Below are positions 10,510 through 18,406 of a stretch of DNA of 64,000 bases, one piece after another (positions within the stretch are counted from its first letter, which is position 1; every line of letters begins with the position of its first letter). Both the position numbers and the translations under genes were made by a program. Source of the stretch: Sphingopyxis sp. H050 (lineage in GTDB: Bacteria; Pseudomonadota; Alphaproteobacteria; Sphingomonadales; Sphingomonadaceae); assembly GCF_001468265.1 (NCBI RefSeq), contig NZ_LNRZ01000001.1, forward strand, positions 62,001-126,000, in the 5' to 3' direction. The notes under the pieces are model-generated. The model was not told the DNA's origin, searched no databases, and saw only the letters and a program-made list of their open reading frames with translations.

Positions 10510-11496
10510 CTAGCGGTGCTCGGGGATCAACAGGCTTGACCCCGTCGTCCGCCCTGCCTCCAGATCGGCATGCGCCCGGGCCGCGTCCTCCAGCGAATAG
10601 CGTTGGCCGACCGTAATCTTCACCGCCCCGCTCTCGATCATCTCGAACACGCGCGCGGCGCCCGCGGCGCGCTCGCCGGGGTGGAGATAATAGTCGAACA
10701 GCGTCGGGCGCGTCACGAATTGCGAGCCGTGCTGGGCGAGGACGCCGAGGTTGACCCCGGTCACCGCGCCGCCGGCATTGCCATAGCTGACGATCAGCCC
10801 GCGCCGCGCCGTGGCCTTCAATGAGCTCGCCCAGGTCGCCATGCCGATTCCGTCGAAGGTCACGGGCACGCCCTGGCCGTCGGTGATTTCGCGAACATGC
10901 GCGGCGACATCGTCCGCCTTGTAGCGGATGACATGGTCGGCGCCGGCCTCGCGCGCGGCATGTTCTTTCGCTTCGGTGCTGACGGTGCCGATCACCGTCG
11001 CGCCGATCGCCTTCAGCCATTGGACGAGGATCAGCCCGACCCCGCCCGCCGCAGCGTGGACGAGCACCGGCCAGCCGGCCTCGACCTTGGCGCAGCGCTC
11101 GACGAGCATCTCGGCCGTGCACGCTTTCAGCAGCCCGGCGGCGGCGGTTTCGTCGTCGATATCAGGGGGAAGCTTGAACAGCGACGCCGCGCCAATCATC
11201 CGCGCACTGGCGTAGGCATTGCGTTCGGGGCCGAAGGTCGCGGCGCGATCGCCGGGCTGGAAGCCATGGACGTCGGGGCCGACCGCGACCACCTCGCCGG
11301 CGGATTCGACGCCGAGGCCGCCTGGCAGTTCAACCGGATAAGTCCCGTCGCGGTGATAGATGTCGAGATAGTTGAGCCCGACCGCGGTCTGGCGGAGCAG
11401 CACCTGTCCCGGGCCGGGTTCGCCGAGCGTCACCTCGCGCCAGTCGATGACCTCGGGTCCGCCCTGGCTTTCGATAAAGGCTTCGATCGCTTTCAT
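10510..11496 (-). CDS. NADPH:quinone oxidoreductase, zinc-independent MDR family
   Basis: 328 aa medium-chain reductase that reduces quinones or enones with NADPH. Features are VGLNYLDIYHRDG near residue 38, the NADPH-binding AAAGGVGLILVQWLKAIGA (about 140-158) and a YSLEDAARAHADLEAGRTTG ending typical of QOR. It lacks the zinc-ligand cysteines of alcohol dehydrogenases. The start is set at the internal ATG (11496), with AGGAGAG upstream, giving MKAIEAF as in homologues. Confidence 0.92.
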   Translation of the reverse strand: MKAIEAFIESQGGPEVIDWREVTLGEPGPGQVLLRQTAVGLNYLDIYHRDGTYPVELPGGLGVESAGEVVAVGPDVHGFQPGDRAATFGPERNAYASARMIGAASLFKLPPDIDDETAAAGLLKACTAEMLVERCAKVEAGWPVLVHAAAGGVGLILVQWLKAIGATVIGTVSTEAKEHAAREAGADHVIRYKADDVAAHVREITDGQGVPVTFDGIGMATWASSLKATARRGLIVSYGNAGGAVTGVNLGVLAQHGSQFVTRPTLFDYYLHPGERAAGAARVFEMIESGAVKITVGQRYSLEDAARAHADLEAGRTTGSSLLIPEHR

Positions 11497-11561
11497 GCGC
11501 CGCTCTCCTGCTGTCCGGACCATCTGGTGGACCGGAACATAGAGCGCAAGGGCGCTGCGGC

Positions 11562-11588
11562 AAAAGCCCCTCCCCGTCGGGGGAGGGG
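11562..11588 (-). terminator. Rho-independent terminator after the helicase gene
   Basis: Nine-base G/C stem (11567-11575 with 11580-11588), loop of four, and TTTT directly after it on the minus strand. It lies just downstream of the helicase stop codon; the plus-strand reading also ends in TTTA, so it may work in both directions. Confidence 0.75.
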
Positions 11589-11596
11589 TTTATGGC

Positions 11597-13459
11597 TCAC
11601 TTCGACGGACGGCGCGGACTGCGTTGGCCGTAGGGCTTGGGCTTGTAGCGGTCATTGCCGCCCGGCGCGCCCGGACCACGCGGACCGCGCGGACCCGAAC
11701 GATCGCCGAAGCCGCGGTCGCCGCCCGGCGCGCGGCCAAGCGTGCTGCGCGGGGCGCCGTCGCGCGGACCCTTGTCGCGCGGGCTCTTGTCGCGGCGCGG
11801 CGGATAGGTCGGGCCGTCGGGTGCGGGGGTGATCGCGACGCCGCTGTCGTCTTCGCCGTCCTGATTGGCCGTGCGCACCACCGCCTCGGCAAAGCGGTCG
11901 GCGATCGCGCGCGGGATGTTGAACATCGTCTCCTTGGGACCGATGCGGATCGCGCCGATCTCGTTCTTGCTCACATGGCCGCGGCGGCAAAGCAGCGGCA
12001 GGATCCAGCGGGGGTCGGCGTTTTGATGGCGCCCGATGTTGAGGCGGAACCACACCGCATCCTCGAACCCTTCGCGACGGTCTCCGCCGCGTTCGGGACG
12101 TTCGAAACGCTCGCCGCGCTCGGGGCGGCCAGTGGCATCGCGCCCGCGCGGGCCATTGTCGAGCAGATCCTCGGGCGGCGGCATGAGCGCGCGGTGCGCC
12201 TGCACGAGCGACGCGGCGATGTCCTCGGGGGTGCGCTCGGCCATCAGGCGCTGGGCGAGCTCGATATCCTCGGCCTCATGCTCGACCGGGGTGAGCAGCT
12301 TTTCCATCAGCCGTTCCTGATCGCGCTTGCGCACGTCGGCGGCGGTCGGCGCATCCATCCATTCGGCGTTGATGCGCGCCCCGCGCAGCATGCCGTCGAC
12401 GCGGCGGCGGCGCGGATAGGGGACGATGATCACCGCGGTGCCCTTTTTGCCCGCGCGGCCGGTGCGGCCCGAACGGTGCTGGAGCGCCTCGGCATCGCGC
12501 GGAATTTCGACGTGGATGACGAGGCTGAGCGTCGGCAGGTCGATACCGCGCGCGGCGACGTCGGTCGCGACGCAGACCTTGGCGCGGCGGTCGCGCAGCG
12601 CCTGCAGCGCGTGGTTGCGTTCGTTCTGGCTATGCTCGCCGGACAGGGCAACCGCGGAGAAGCCGCGCTCGACGAGGCTCGCGTGCAGGCGGCGGACATT
12701 GTCGCGCGTCGCGCAGAACAGCATCGCGGTTTCGGCATCGTGGAGGCGGAGCAGGTTGACGACCGCGCCCTCGATATCGGCTGGGGCGACGGTTACCGCC
12801 TGATAGGCGATGTCGCCATGGCCGCGGTCTTCGCCGACGGTCGAGATGCGCAAGGCATCCTGCTGGTAGCGCTTGGCGAGCTGGACGATCGGCTTCGGCA
12901 GTGTTGCCGAGAACAGCAAGGTGCGGCGCGTCGCCGGGGTGGCGTCGAGGATTTCCTCGAGGTCGTCGCGAAAGCCCATGTCGAGCATTTCGTCGGCCTC
13001 GTCGAGGATCGCGACGCGGAGCGCCGACAGGTCGAGTGCGCCGCGTTCGAGGTGATCGCGCAGGCGTCCCGGCGTGCCGACGACGATCTGCACGCCCTGA
13101 CCCAATGCGCGGCGTTCCTTGCTGGCGTCCATGCCGCCGACGCAGGTCGCGATGCGCGCGCCGGCCTTGGCATAGAGCCAGCCGAGTTCGCGGCTGACCT
13201 GCAGCGCGAGCTCGCGCGTCGGTGCGACGATCAGCGCGAGCGGCGAGGTGGCGAAGGGCAGGCGATCACCCTCGATCAGCTCGTCGGCCATCGCGAGGCC
13301 GAAGGCGACGGTCTTGCCCGAGCCGGTCTGCGCCGAAACGAGCAGGTCGCGGCCCTTGGCTTCGGCTTCGGTGACCTGCGACTGGACGGGGGTGAGCGCT
13401 TCATAGCCGCGCGCGGTAAGGGCGTCCGAAAGGACGGGAGAAAGCGTATCGAAAGGCAT
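11597..13459 (-). CDS. DEAD-box ATP-dependent RNA helicase, DeaD/CsdA-like
   Basis: 620 aa. Unwinds structured RNA, probably in ribosome assembly or mRNA decay. Order: Q motif with LTPVQSQ (about residues 20-26), Walker A AQTGSGKT, PTRELA, GTPGR, DEAD in LDEADEMLDMG, SAT, then the second helicase domain with RTGRAGKKG. A DbpA/CsdA-type RNA-binding domain follows (GHVSKNEIGAIRIGPKET, about 485-505), then a disordered Arg/Gly/Pro-rich tail. The start at 13459 gives MPFDTLSP; the ORF could be extended 39 codons upstream but that stretch is not helicase-like. The C-terminal RNA-binding domain favours the DeaD type over RhlE. Confidence 0.93.
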   Translation of the reverse strand: MPFDTLSPVLSDALTARGYEALTPVQSQVTEAEAKGRDLLVSAQTGSGKTVAFGLAMADELIEGDRLPFATSPLALIVAPTRELALQVSRELGWLYAKAGARIATCVGGMDASKERRALGQGVQIVVGTPGRLRDHLERGALDLSALRVAILDEADEMLDMGFRDDLEEILDATPATRRTLLFSATLPKPIVQLAKRYQQDALRISTVGEDRGHGDIAYQAVTVAPADIEGAVVNLLRLHDAETAMLFCATRDNVRRLHASLVERGFSAVALSGEHSQNERNHALQALRDRRAKVCVATDVAARGIDLPTLSLVIHVEIPRDAEALQHRSGRTGRAGKKGTAVIIVPYPRRRRVDGMLRGARINAEWMDAPTAADVRKRDQERLMEKLLTPVEHEAEDIELAQRLMAERTPEDIAASLVQAHRALMPPPEDLLDNGPRGRDATGRPERGERFERPERGGDRREGFEDAVWFRLNIGRHQNADPRWILPLLCRRGHVSKNEIGAIRIGPKETMFNIPRAIADRFAEAVVRTANQDGEDDSGVAITPAPDGPTYPPRRDKSPRDKGPRDGAPRSTLGRAPGGDRGFGDRSGPRGPRGPGAPGGNDRYKPKPYGQRSPRRPSK

Positions 13460-13607
13460 GTTGTTCTTCTTATCCTGTGCGGCAAAGCTGCCGTGGTTTG
13501 TTCTTCGCCGCCCGGGATTCGGTTCGGGTCTGATGCCCGGTTCCGAACAATTGGGTCGTGGATGCTGAAACTGCATTCAGCATGACGAGGAATTGTTTGG
13601 GTTTTTC

Positions 13608-14774
13608 CTAAAGAGCTTGGCCCGCCGCGTGTCCGCTGGCCCATGCCCATTGAAAATTATAGCCGCCCAGCCACCCGGTGACGTCCACGGCTTCGCCGAC
13701 CGCATACAGTCCCGGGACGCTTTTGGCCATCATTGATTGCGAGGACAGGTTTGCGGTTGAAATTCCGCCGACGGTAACCTCGGCCTTCGCGAAGCCTTCG
13801 GTGCCGTTGGGGTGAAAGGCCCAGCGCGCGAGGCGCGCCTCGGCCTCGGCGAGCTTGCGGTCGGTCTGCGCGCCAAGTTCGCCGGGGAGCGCGAGCCGAT
13901 CGGCAAGCGTCTGCGCGAGGCGGTCGGGGAGGGCGATCGCCGAGGCGAGCGTTGCGCGCGGCCTTGTGCGCTTGGCTTCGACCAGCCAGCCCGGCCCGGC
14001 GTCGGGCAGGAAATCGATCGTCACCGGCTCGCCATGACGCCAATAGCTGCTGATCTGGAGGATCGCTGGGCCGGAGAGGCCCTTGTGCGTGAAGAGCGCG
14101 GCCTCGCGAAAGGCCGCCTTGCCCGCGCGCGCCTCGACGGGCGTTGCGACGCCCGACAGGTCGCGGAACAACACATCGTCGCCGCCGAGCGTCAGCGGGA
14201 CGAGCGCCGGGCGCGGCTCAACCACCTTGAGCCCGAACCGGCGAGCGAGGTCATAGGCAAAGCCGGTCGCTCCCATTTTCGGGATCGACGGCCCGCCGGT
14301 CGCGATGACGAGATTGGGCGCCGTAAACGACAGCTCGCCAAATCGAACGGTGAAACTGCCGTCCGCGTGCGTCACCCCGCCCACCGGCTGGCCGCAGCGG
14401 ACGTCGACGGCGCCTTTCGCGCATTCCTCGAGCAGCAGCGCAACGATCTGCTTCGCCGAGCCGTCGCAGAAGAGCTGGCCGAGCGTCTTTTCATGGTGCG
14501 CGATGCCGTAGCGGTCGACGAGCGCGATGAAGTCGGCGGGTGTGTAGCGCGCGAGCGCCGACTTGGCGAAATGCGGGTTCGCCGAGATATAGCGGTCGGG
14601 TGCGGTGTGGATGTTGGTGAAATTGCAGCGGCCGCCCCCCGAAATGAGGATTTTCTTGCCGACCTGGTCGGCGTGGTCGAGCAACAGGACGCGCCGGCCC
14701 CTTTGCCCCGCGACCGCGGCGCACATCAGTCCGGCCGCGCCGGCACCCAGCACGATGGCGTCGTAACTCGTCAT
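13608..14774 (-). CDS. FAD-dependent oxidoreductase, YhiN/HI0933 family
   Basis: 388 aa flavoprotein. FAD-binding GAGAAGLMCA (residues 9-18), the family signature KILISGGGRCNFTN (about 40-53) and a C-terminal AVGEAVDVTGWLGGYNFQWAWASG loop are all present. Members are annotated as aminoacetone oxidase family or BaiN-like; the physiological substrate is unknown. The gene is followed eight bases later, in transcription terms preceded, by the 59-aa gene at 14782, so gre, the small gene and this one may form one operon. Confidence 0.92.
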   Translation of the reverse strand: MTSYDAIVLGAGAAGLMCAAVAGQRGRRVLLLDHADQVGKKILISGGGRCNFTNIHTAPDRYISANPHFAKSALARYTPADFIALVDRYGIAHHEKTLGQLFCDGSAKQIVALLLEECAKGAVDVRCGQPVGGVTHADGSFTVRFGELSFTAPNLVIATGGPSIPKMGATGFAYDLARRFGLKVVEPRPALVPLTLGGDDVLFRDLSGVATPVEARAGKAAFREAALFTHKGLSGPAILQISSYWRHGEPVTIDFLPDAGPGWLVEAKRTRPRATLASAIALPDRLAQTLADRLALPGELGAQTDRKLAEAEARLARWAFHPNGTEGFAKAEVTVGGISTANLSSQSMMAKSVPGLYAVGEAVDVTGWLGGYNFQWAWASGHAAGQAL

Positions 14775-14781
14775 GTGACGT

Positions 14782-14961
14782 CTAGTGAAGCTTTGCGATC
14801 GACAGGCCGTCGGCCTTGGCGCGGACCTTCACCGATTCCTCACTGCGGGTAAGCGCTTTCGCGATAGCCTTCAGCGCCATGCCCTTCTTGGCGAGCGTGT
14901 GGAGCTTGTCGATCTCGGCCGCGGTCCAGGGCTGTTTGTGGCGTTCGAACTTGTCCTTCAT
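14782..14961 (-). CDS. Small basic protein, SANT/HTH-like (59 aa)
   Basis: MKDKFERHKQPWTAAEIDKL begins a 59-residue lysine-rich protein. The pattern W-T-x2-E-I-x2-L then LAKKGMALKAIAKALTRSEESV looks like a short helix-turn-helix of the SANT/GcrA-like kind, suggesting nucleic-acid binding. Its ATG overlaps the TGA of the Gre-family gene (ATGA, 14958-14961), so translation is probably coupled and the two products may act together. Too short for standard ORF cut-offs. No precise family name is claimed. Confidence 0.75.
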   Translation of the reverse strand: MKDKFERHKQPWTAAEIDKLHTLAKKGMALKAIAKALTRSEESVKVRAKADGLSIAKLH

Positions 14962-15434
14962 GCCATGACCTCCGGATCGGCGGCGGCGGCGAGGACGGTG
15001 ATGGCATCCTCGCGGCCCTGAAATTCGACCATGTCACCCGCTTCGGCGCCCATCAAGGCGCGGCCCAAGGGCGCGGTAAAGGCGATGCGGCCCGCGGTGG
15101 GATCGGCCTCGTCGTGACCGACGATCGTCACCGTGCGTTCGGCACCGTTCAGGGCATAGGACACGCGGCTGCCGATGCGGACGACGTCGTCTTCCACCGG
15201 CGCCTGGACTTCGGCGGTCGCCTTGCGGGTGTTGAAATAGCGAAGCTGACGCTGCAGCTTCTTGCGCGCGTCGTCGTCCGTCTCGGCCGCGACCGCGGCT
15301 TCGAGCCGCGCGACCGCTTCGCCGAGCAGGCGCAGTCCGCGAGGCGTGACAAGGTTCGCGCCGACCGGAATCGGCAGCTCATATTCGGGCTCTTTATGCT
15401 CGTCGTCGCTCTCGCGGCGGAAGGCTACGCTCAT
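14958..15434 (-). CDS. GreA/GreB-family transcript cleavage/elongation factor
   Basis: 158 aa. Gre factors insert a coiled coil into the RNA polymerase secondary channel to rescue backtracked complexes. Residues about 28-80 (VTPRGLRLLGEAVARLEAAV and following) form the coiled coil, with acidic residues DDDARKK at the tip; the C-terminal FKBP-like domain has VRIGSRVSYALNGAERTVTIVG and ISFTAPLGRALMGAEAGD-type strands. The N-terminal 25 residues are acidic and extra. Closer to GreB or to nucleoside-diphosphate-kinase regulator Rnk-like proteins than to housekeeping GreA. Start at 15434. Confidence 0.88.
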   Translation of the reverse strand: MSVAFRRESDDEHKEPEYELPIPVGANLVTPRGLRLLGEAVARLEAAVAAETDDDARKKLQRQLRYFNTRKATAEVQAPVEDDVVRIGSRVSYALNGAERTVTIVGHDEADPTAGRIAFTAPLGRALMGAEAGDMVEFQGREDAITVLAAAADPEVMA

Positions 15435-15498
15435 CGTCCGGTTCCTGATTGAGGGGCGCCTCTGGCCCATGAAGGTGGCGATTTAAAGGCGTGGCCGC

Positions 15499-15524
15499 GT
15501 AACCACGGCGCGCCCGCCCGCGAA
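15499..15524 (+). promoter_or_regulatory. SigF-type ECF promoter upstream of bufA
   Basis: GTAACC (15499-15504), exactly 16 bases, then CGAA (15521-15524). This is the consensus reported for Caulobacter SigF, the ECF factor that controls metal-responsive DUF2282/DUF692 operons. It lies 51 bases before the bufA start codon, giving a leader of ordinary length. The sigma gene itself is the fifth gene of this operon. Confidence 0.85.
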
Positions 15525-15575
15525 CCATGGACGATGCCATCCCCCGCATCATCCATTTTCCAAGGGAGTATCCAC

Positions 15576-15872
15576 ATGACCAACACGCTGAAACTGTCGC
15601 TGGCCGCCTCGGCCATTCTCGCCATGGCCGCCGGGAACGCGGTCGGCAGCACCGCCGTCGCCGCCGAAGGCAAGACGGAGAAATGCTTCGGCATTGCGCT
15701 GAAGGGCAAGAACGACTGCGCCGCGGGTCCGGGTACGAGCTGCGCCGGCACCGCGACCGTCGACTATCAGGGCAACGCCTGGAAGAGTGTCAAGGCCGGC
15801 ACCTGCGTCAAGATGGGCGGCACGCTGACCGCGCACAAGGGCAATGCGAAGCCGGTTCCCAAGAAGGGCTGA
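15576..15872 (+). CDS. bufA: Bufferin precursor, DUF2282 (BufA1-like)
   Basis: 98 aa ribosomally made peptide exported to the periplasm, where modified members of the family bind copper. Signal peptide about 1-30 ([16 protein letters not shown]) followed by a mature region with four cysteines: Cys37 (EKCFG), Cys48 (KNDCAAG), Cys56 (TSCAGT) and Cys77 (AGTCVKM), plus the family [10 protein letters not shown] segment. In studied bufferins, MNIO enzymes convert cysteines to thiooxazole rings and the others form a disulfide; which ones react here is inferred. Shine-Dalgarno AAGGGAG at 15562-15568. It is followed two bases later by the modifying enzyme. Confidence 0.93.
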   Translation: MTNTLKLSLAASAILAMAAGNAVGSTAVAAEGKTEKCFGIALKGKNDCAAGPGTSCAGTATVDYQGNAWKSVKAGTCVKMGGTLTAHKGNAKPVPKKG

Positions 15873-15874
15873 TC

Positions 15875-16735
15875 TTGTCTGTCCCCCCGCTACACTCGCT
15901 GCCGCCGCGTGCCGGCATAGGGCTTCGATCCCGGCACTATGCCGACGTGCTCGATGCGGCGGAGCGGGGGGCGGCGCCCGCCTGGGTCGAAGTTCACCCC
16001 CAAAATTACTTCGGCGCAGGCGGGCCACCGCATCGCTGGCTGACCGCGATCGCGGAGTATCTGCCGCTCAGCTTTCATTCGGTCGGGCTGTCGCTGGGCT
16101 CGGCGTCGGGTGTCGACGCCGATGAACTGGAAGCGCTCGCGGCGCTGTGCGATCGCTACGCGCCGGCGATGGTCTCCGACCACCTCAGCTGGAGCAACGG
16201 GCCGCACGACAAATTTCCCGACCTGCTTCCGATTCCCTACACGCACGCCGCGCTCGATCATTTCGCGGCGCAGGTCGGCCGCGTCCAGGACCGGCTCGGC
16301 CGGAGCATGCTGATCGAAAATCCTTCGCGCTATCTCGCTTATGCGAAAAGCGATTGGGACGAAGTGCAATTCCTCCACGAACTCTGCCGCCGCAGCGGCT
16401 GCGGCCTGCTGCTCGACATCAACAATGTCGAGGTGTCGGCGTTCAATCTGGGGCTCGATCCCGCGCCCTGGCTCGATGCCTTCGATCCGGCGCTCGTCGG
16501 CGAGATCCATGTCGCCGGCCATGCGGTCAAGGATGACGATATGGGCGGCCGGATCGCGATCGACGATCATGGCTCGCCGGTGCGTTCGAGCTGCTGGGAC
16601 TTGCTCGTCCGTTTTCTGCGGCGCGCGGGACCGAAGCCGGTGCTCGTCGAATGGGACACCGACGTTCCCGACTTCGCTGTGCTGATGGCCGAAGCTGCGA
16701 CAGCCGGCCGGCTGATCGAACCCGTCGATGCTTGA
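15875..16735 (+). CDS. bufB: MNIO (DUF692) multinuclear iron oxidative enzyme, bufferin maturase
   Basis: 286 aa TIM-barrel enzyme using two or three irons and oxygen to modify cysteines in the precursor. Candidate metal/active residues: His68 (FHSVGLSLGS), Asp102-His103 (SDHLSW), Glu149 (IENPSRY), Asp181 (LDINNV), Glu210, His212 and His216 (GEIHVAGH), Asp231-His232 and Glu259 (EWDTD). The start is TTG 15875: AAGAAGGG at 15861-15868 precedes it, it is two bases after the bufA stop, and no ATG fits. Reading on to 15527 would run through bufA in another frame and is rejected. Odd point: residues 40-45 read VHPQNY where the family consensus is VHPENY, so the usual Glu is Gln43. Confidence 0.94.
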   Translation: MSVPPLHSLPPRAGIGLRSRHYADVLDAAERGAAPAWVEVHPQNYFGAGGPPHRWLTAIAEYLPLSFHSVGLSLGSASGVDADELEALAALCDRYAPAMVSDHLSWSNGPHDKFPDLLPIPYTHAALDHFAAQVGRVQDRLGRSMLIENPSRYLAYAKSDWDEVQFLHELCRRSGCGLLLDINNVEVSAFNLGLDPAPWLDAFDPALVGEIHVAGHAVKDDDMGGRIAIDDHGSPVRSSCWDLLVRFLRRAGPKPVLVEWDTDVPDFAVLMAEAATAGRLIEPVDA

Positions 16736-17426
16736 GCGCGAACAGACGGCCATCGCGGCGACGCTGCTGCATGGGCCCGATCATTTGCCCGCCGGGTTGT
16801 TCGCGGGCGACGATGCGGCGGTGCTGCGCGGCCTCAGCGTCCATGCCAATACCGTTTCGCACGCCCGGCTCGTTGCGCTCGAAGACACGTTTCCACGGAC
16901 GCGCGAACATCTGGGCGACGCCGAATTCAATCGCCAGTCGCGCGCCTTCGTCGAGGGCGGCGGCGCCGAAGCGCTCGCGCTGCCGGACATCGGCCGCGAT
17001 TTCGCCGGGTGGCTGGCTGATCCCCTCGCGGCGGACGTTGCGTGCATCGAATGGGCCTGGCTCGAAAGCTATCATGCCGCCGAAGCCGATCCGCTGCGCC
17101 TTGCCGACCTGGCGGGACAGGATGAGGCGACGCTGCTGCGCCTGCCGGTTCGTCTTCACCCCGCTGCGCGGATCGTCACGCTGACCAGCGATGCCGCGCC
17201 GGTTGTCGATGCCGCGCTGCCGTCGGGGACCACCGCGCTGCTCGTCATACGTCCAGCCGCCGAGGTGCGGCTGTTGGCGCTGCACCCGGCCGAAGACGCC
17301 GCGCTCGATCTGGCAAAGGAAATTTCGCCGCTCGGTAACCCGATCGCCCGGCTCGCCGAACAGCATCCAGACGGTGGCGCCGCAATCGCCGCGCTGATCG
17401 ACGCAGGGGCATTTGAAAAGGTTTGA
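16728..17426 (+). CDS. bufC: DUF2063 partner protein of the MNIO enzyme (BufC-like)
   Basis: 232 aa. The N-terminal DUF2063 domain (about residues 5-95; EDTFPRTREHLGDAEFN and FVEGGG motifs) is called a putative DNA-binding domain in databases, but in bufferin and related RiPP systems this protein acts as a recognition partner that brings the precursor to the MNIO enzyme. The second half is a less conserved beta-rich region. Its ATG overlaps the bufB stop by eight bases, showing translational coupling. Inside its 3' end lies a second SigF-type promoter match. Confidence 0.9.
   Translation: MLEREQTAIAATLLHGPDHLPAGLFAGDDAAVLRGLSVHANTVSHARLVALEDTFPRTREHLGDAEFNRQSRAFVEGGGAEALALPDIGRDFAGWLADPLAADVACIEWAWLESYHAAEADPLRLADLAGQDEATLLRLPVRLHPAARIVTLTSDAAPVVDAALPSGTTALLVIRPAAEVRLLALHPAEDAALDLAKEISPLGNPIARLAEQHPDGGAAIAALIDAGAFEKV
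17335..17360 (+). promoter_or_regulatory. Second SigF-type promoter match, inside bufC
   Basis: GTAACC (17335-17340), 16 bases, CGAA (17357-17360). The match to the SigF consensus is exact. It lies 69 bases upstream of the DoxX start and would express the DoxX, sigma and anti-sigma genes separately from bufABC. Being inside coding sequence it could be chance; of about a dozen GTAACC hexamers I found on both strands, only this one and the bufA one have CGAA at the right spacing. Confidence 0.5.
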
Positions 17427-17429
17427 GAG

Positions 17430-17888
17430 ATGAATCGCATTGTCGCCTTTTACGACCGCGGCGTGGCGATCGCCGCGTCCCGAATTCCCGAATCGATCGC
17501 CTTGTTCCTGCTCCGCCTCGCGCTTGCCGGCGTTTTCTGGCGTTCGGGCCAGACCAAGGTGGTCGAAGGCAGTTTTCTGCAGATCGACCCGTCGCAATAC
17601 GACCTGTTCGCGTCGGAATTTTCGGGGCTGCCGCTCGACCCGGTGATTGCGGTGCCGCTGACCACCTATGCCGAGCATTTCTTTCCCATCCTGCTGCTCC
17701 TTGGTCTCGCGACCCGCTTCTCCGCCGGCGCGCTGCTGGTGATGACCTTGGTCATCCAGATCTTCGTCTTTCCCGATGCCTGGTGGCCGGTGCATTCGCT
17801 GTGGGTCGCGATGGCGGCGATCCTGATCGTGCGCGGCGGCGGGCTGTTTTCGCTCGACGCGCTGCTTGCTAGGGTGCGTGCGAAATGA
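17430..17888 (+). CDS. bufD: DoxX-family inner-membrane protein of the bufferin operon
   Basis: 152 aa with four hydrophobic helices: about 22-42 (ALFLLRLALAGVFWRSG), 78-98 (PVIAVPLTTYAEHFFPILLLL), 100-122 and 126-146. DoxX proteins with this neighbourhood recur beside DUF2282/DUF692/DUF2063 genes; a redox or membrane-anchoring role is suspected but not proven. It begins four bases after the bufC stop and its own stop overlaps the sigma gene start (ATGA at 17885-17888). Confidence 0.9.
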   Translation: MNRIVAFYDRGVAIAASRIPESIALFLLRLALAGVFWRSGQTKVVEGSFLQIDPSQYDLFASEFSGLPLDPVIAVPLTTYAEHFFPILLLLGLATRFSAGALLVMTLVIQIFVFPDAWWPVHSLWVAMAAILIVRGGGLFSLDALLARVRAK

Positions 17889-18406
17889 GCCTCGACGAAC
17901 CTTCGCTCGCGCGCCTGATGGCCGCCTCGCAGCGGGGGGACCGTGCGGCCTACCGCGCGCTGCTCGGCGATTGCCGCCAGTGGCTGTCGCGCTATTTCGC
18001 GCGCCGCATCGCCCCCCATCATATCGACGATCTGGTGCAGGAAACGCTGGTGTCGATGCACCGCAAGCTTGCGACGTGGGATTCGGGCCGACCGTTCCTG
18101 CCTTGGCTCGCCGCGATCGCGCGCTATCGCTGGATCGACATGCTGCGCCGCCAGCGCGACGAGGCCGAACTCGGCGACAATGACGCCGCCGTCGGCGCCG
18201 AAGACGAGGCGGTGCATGCGCGGCTCAGCATTGACCATCTGATGACCTTGCTCCCGCCGAAGCAGGCGCAGGCGATCACGCTGGTCAAGATCGAGGGCGC
18301 CTCGATCGCCGAGGCATCGAAGATTTGCGGCCAGAGCGAGTCGCTGGTCAAAGTGAATATCCACCGCGGGCTGAAGAAGCTCGCGCAATTGATTGAAAGC
18401 GAATGA
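17885..18406 (+). CDS. sigF: ECF RNA polymerase sigma factor, SigF-like
   Basis: 173 aa. Region 2 (HIDDLVQETLVSMHRKL and FLPWLAAIARYRWIDMLRRQ, about residues 43-93) contacts core and the -10 element; region 4 (LPPKQAQAITLVKIEGASIAEASKICGQSESLVKVNIHRGLKKL, split here as LPPKQAQAI / EGASIAEAS / SESLVKVNIHRG) binds the -35. Overlaps with both neighbours point to one operon. By analogy with Caulobacter SigF it is freed from its anti-sigma partner by heavy metals and then transcribes this operon, consistent with the GTAACC/CGAA promoters found here. Confidence 0.92.
   Translation: MSLDEPSLARLMAASQRGDRAAYRALLGDCRQWLSRYFARRIAPHHIDDLVQETLVSMHRKLATWDSGRPFLPWLAAIARYRWIDMLRRQRDEAELGDNDAAVGAEDEAVHARLSIDHLMTLLPPKQAQAITLVKIEGASIAEASKICGQSESLVKVNIHRGLKKLAQLIESE

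Noticed and set aside
11624..13585. 653-codon open frame opposite the DEAD-box helicase gene
   Set aside because: Antisense shadow; the helicase on the minus strand has all motifs.
15527..15874. N-terminal extension of the DUF692 enzyme through the bufA region
   Set aside because: This part is bufA read in another frame; a TTG with a ribosome site at 15875 explains the enzyme start.
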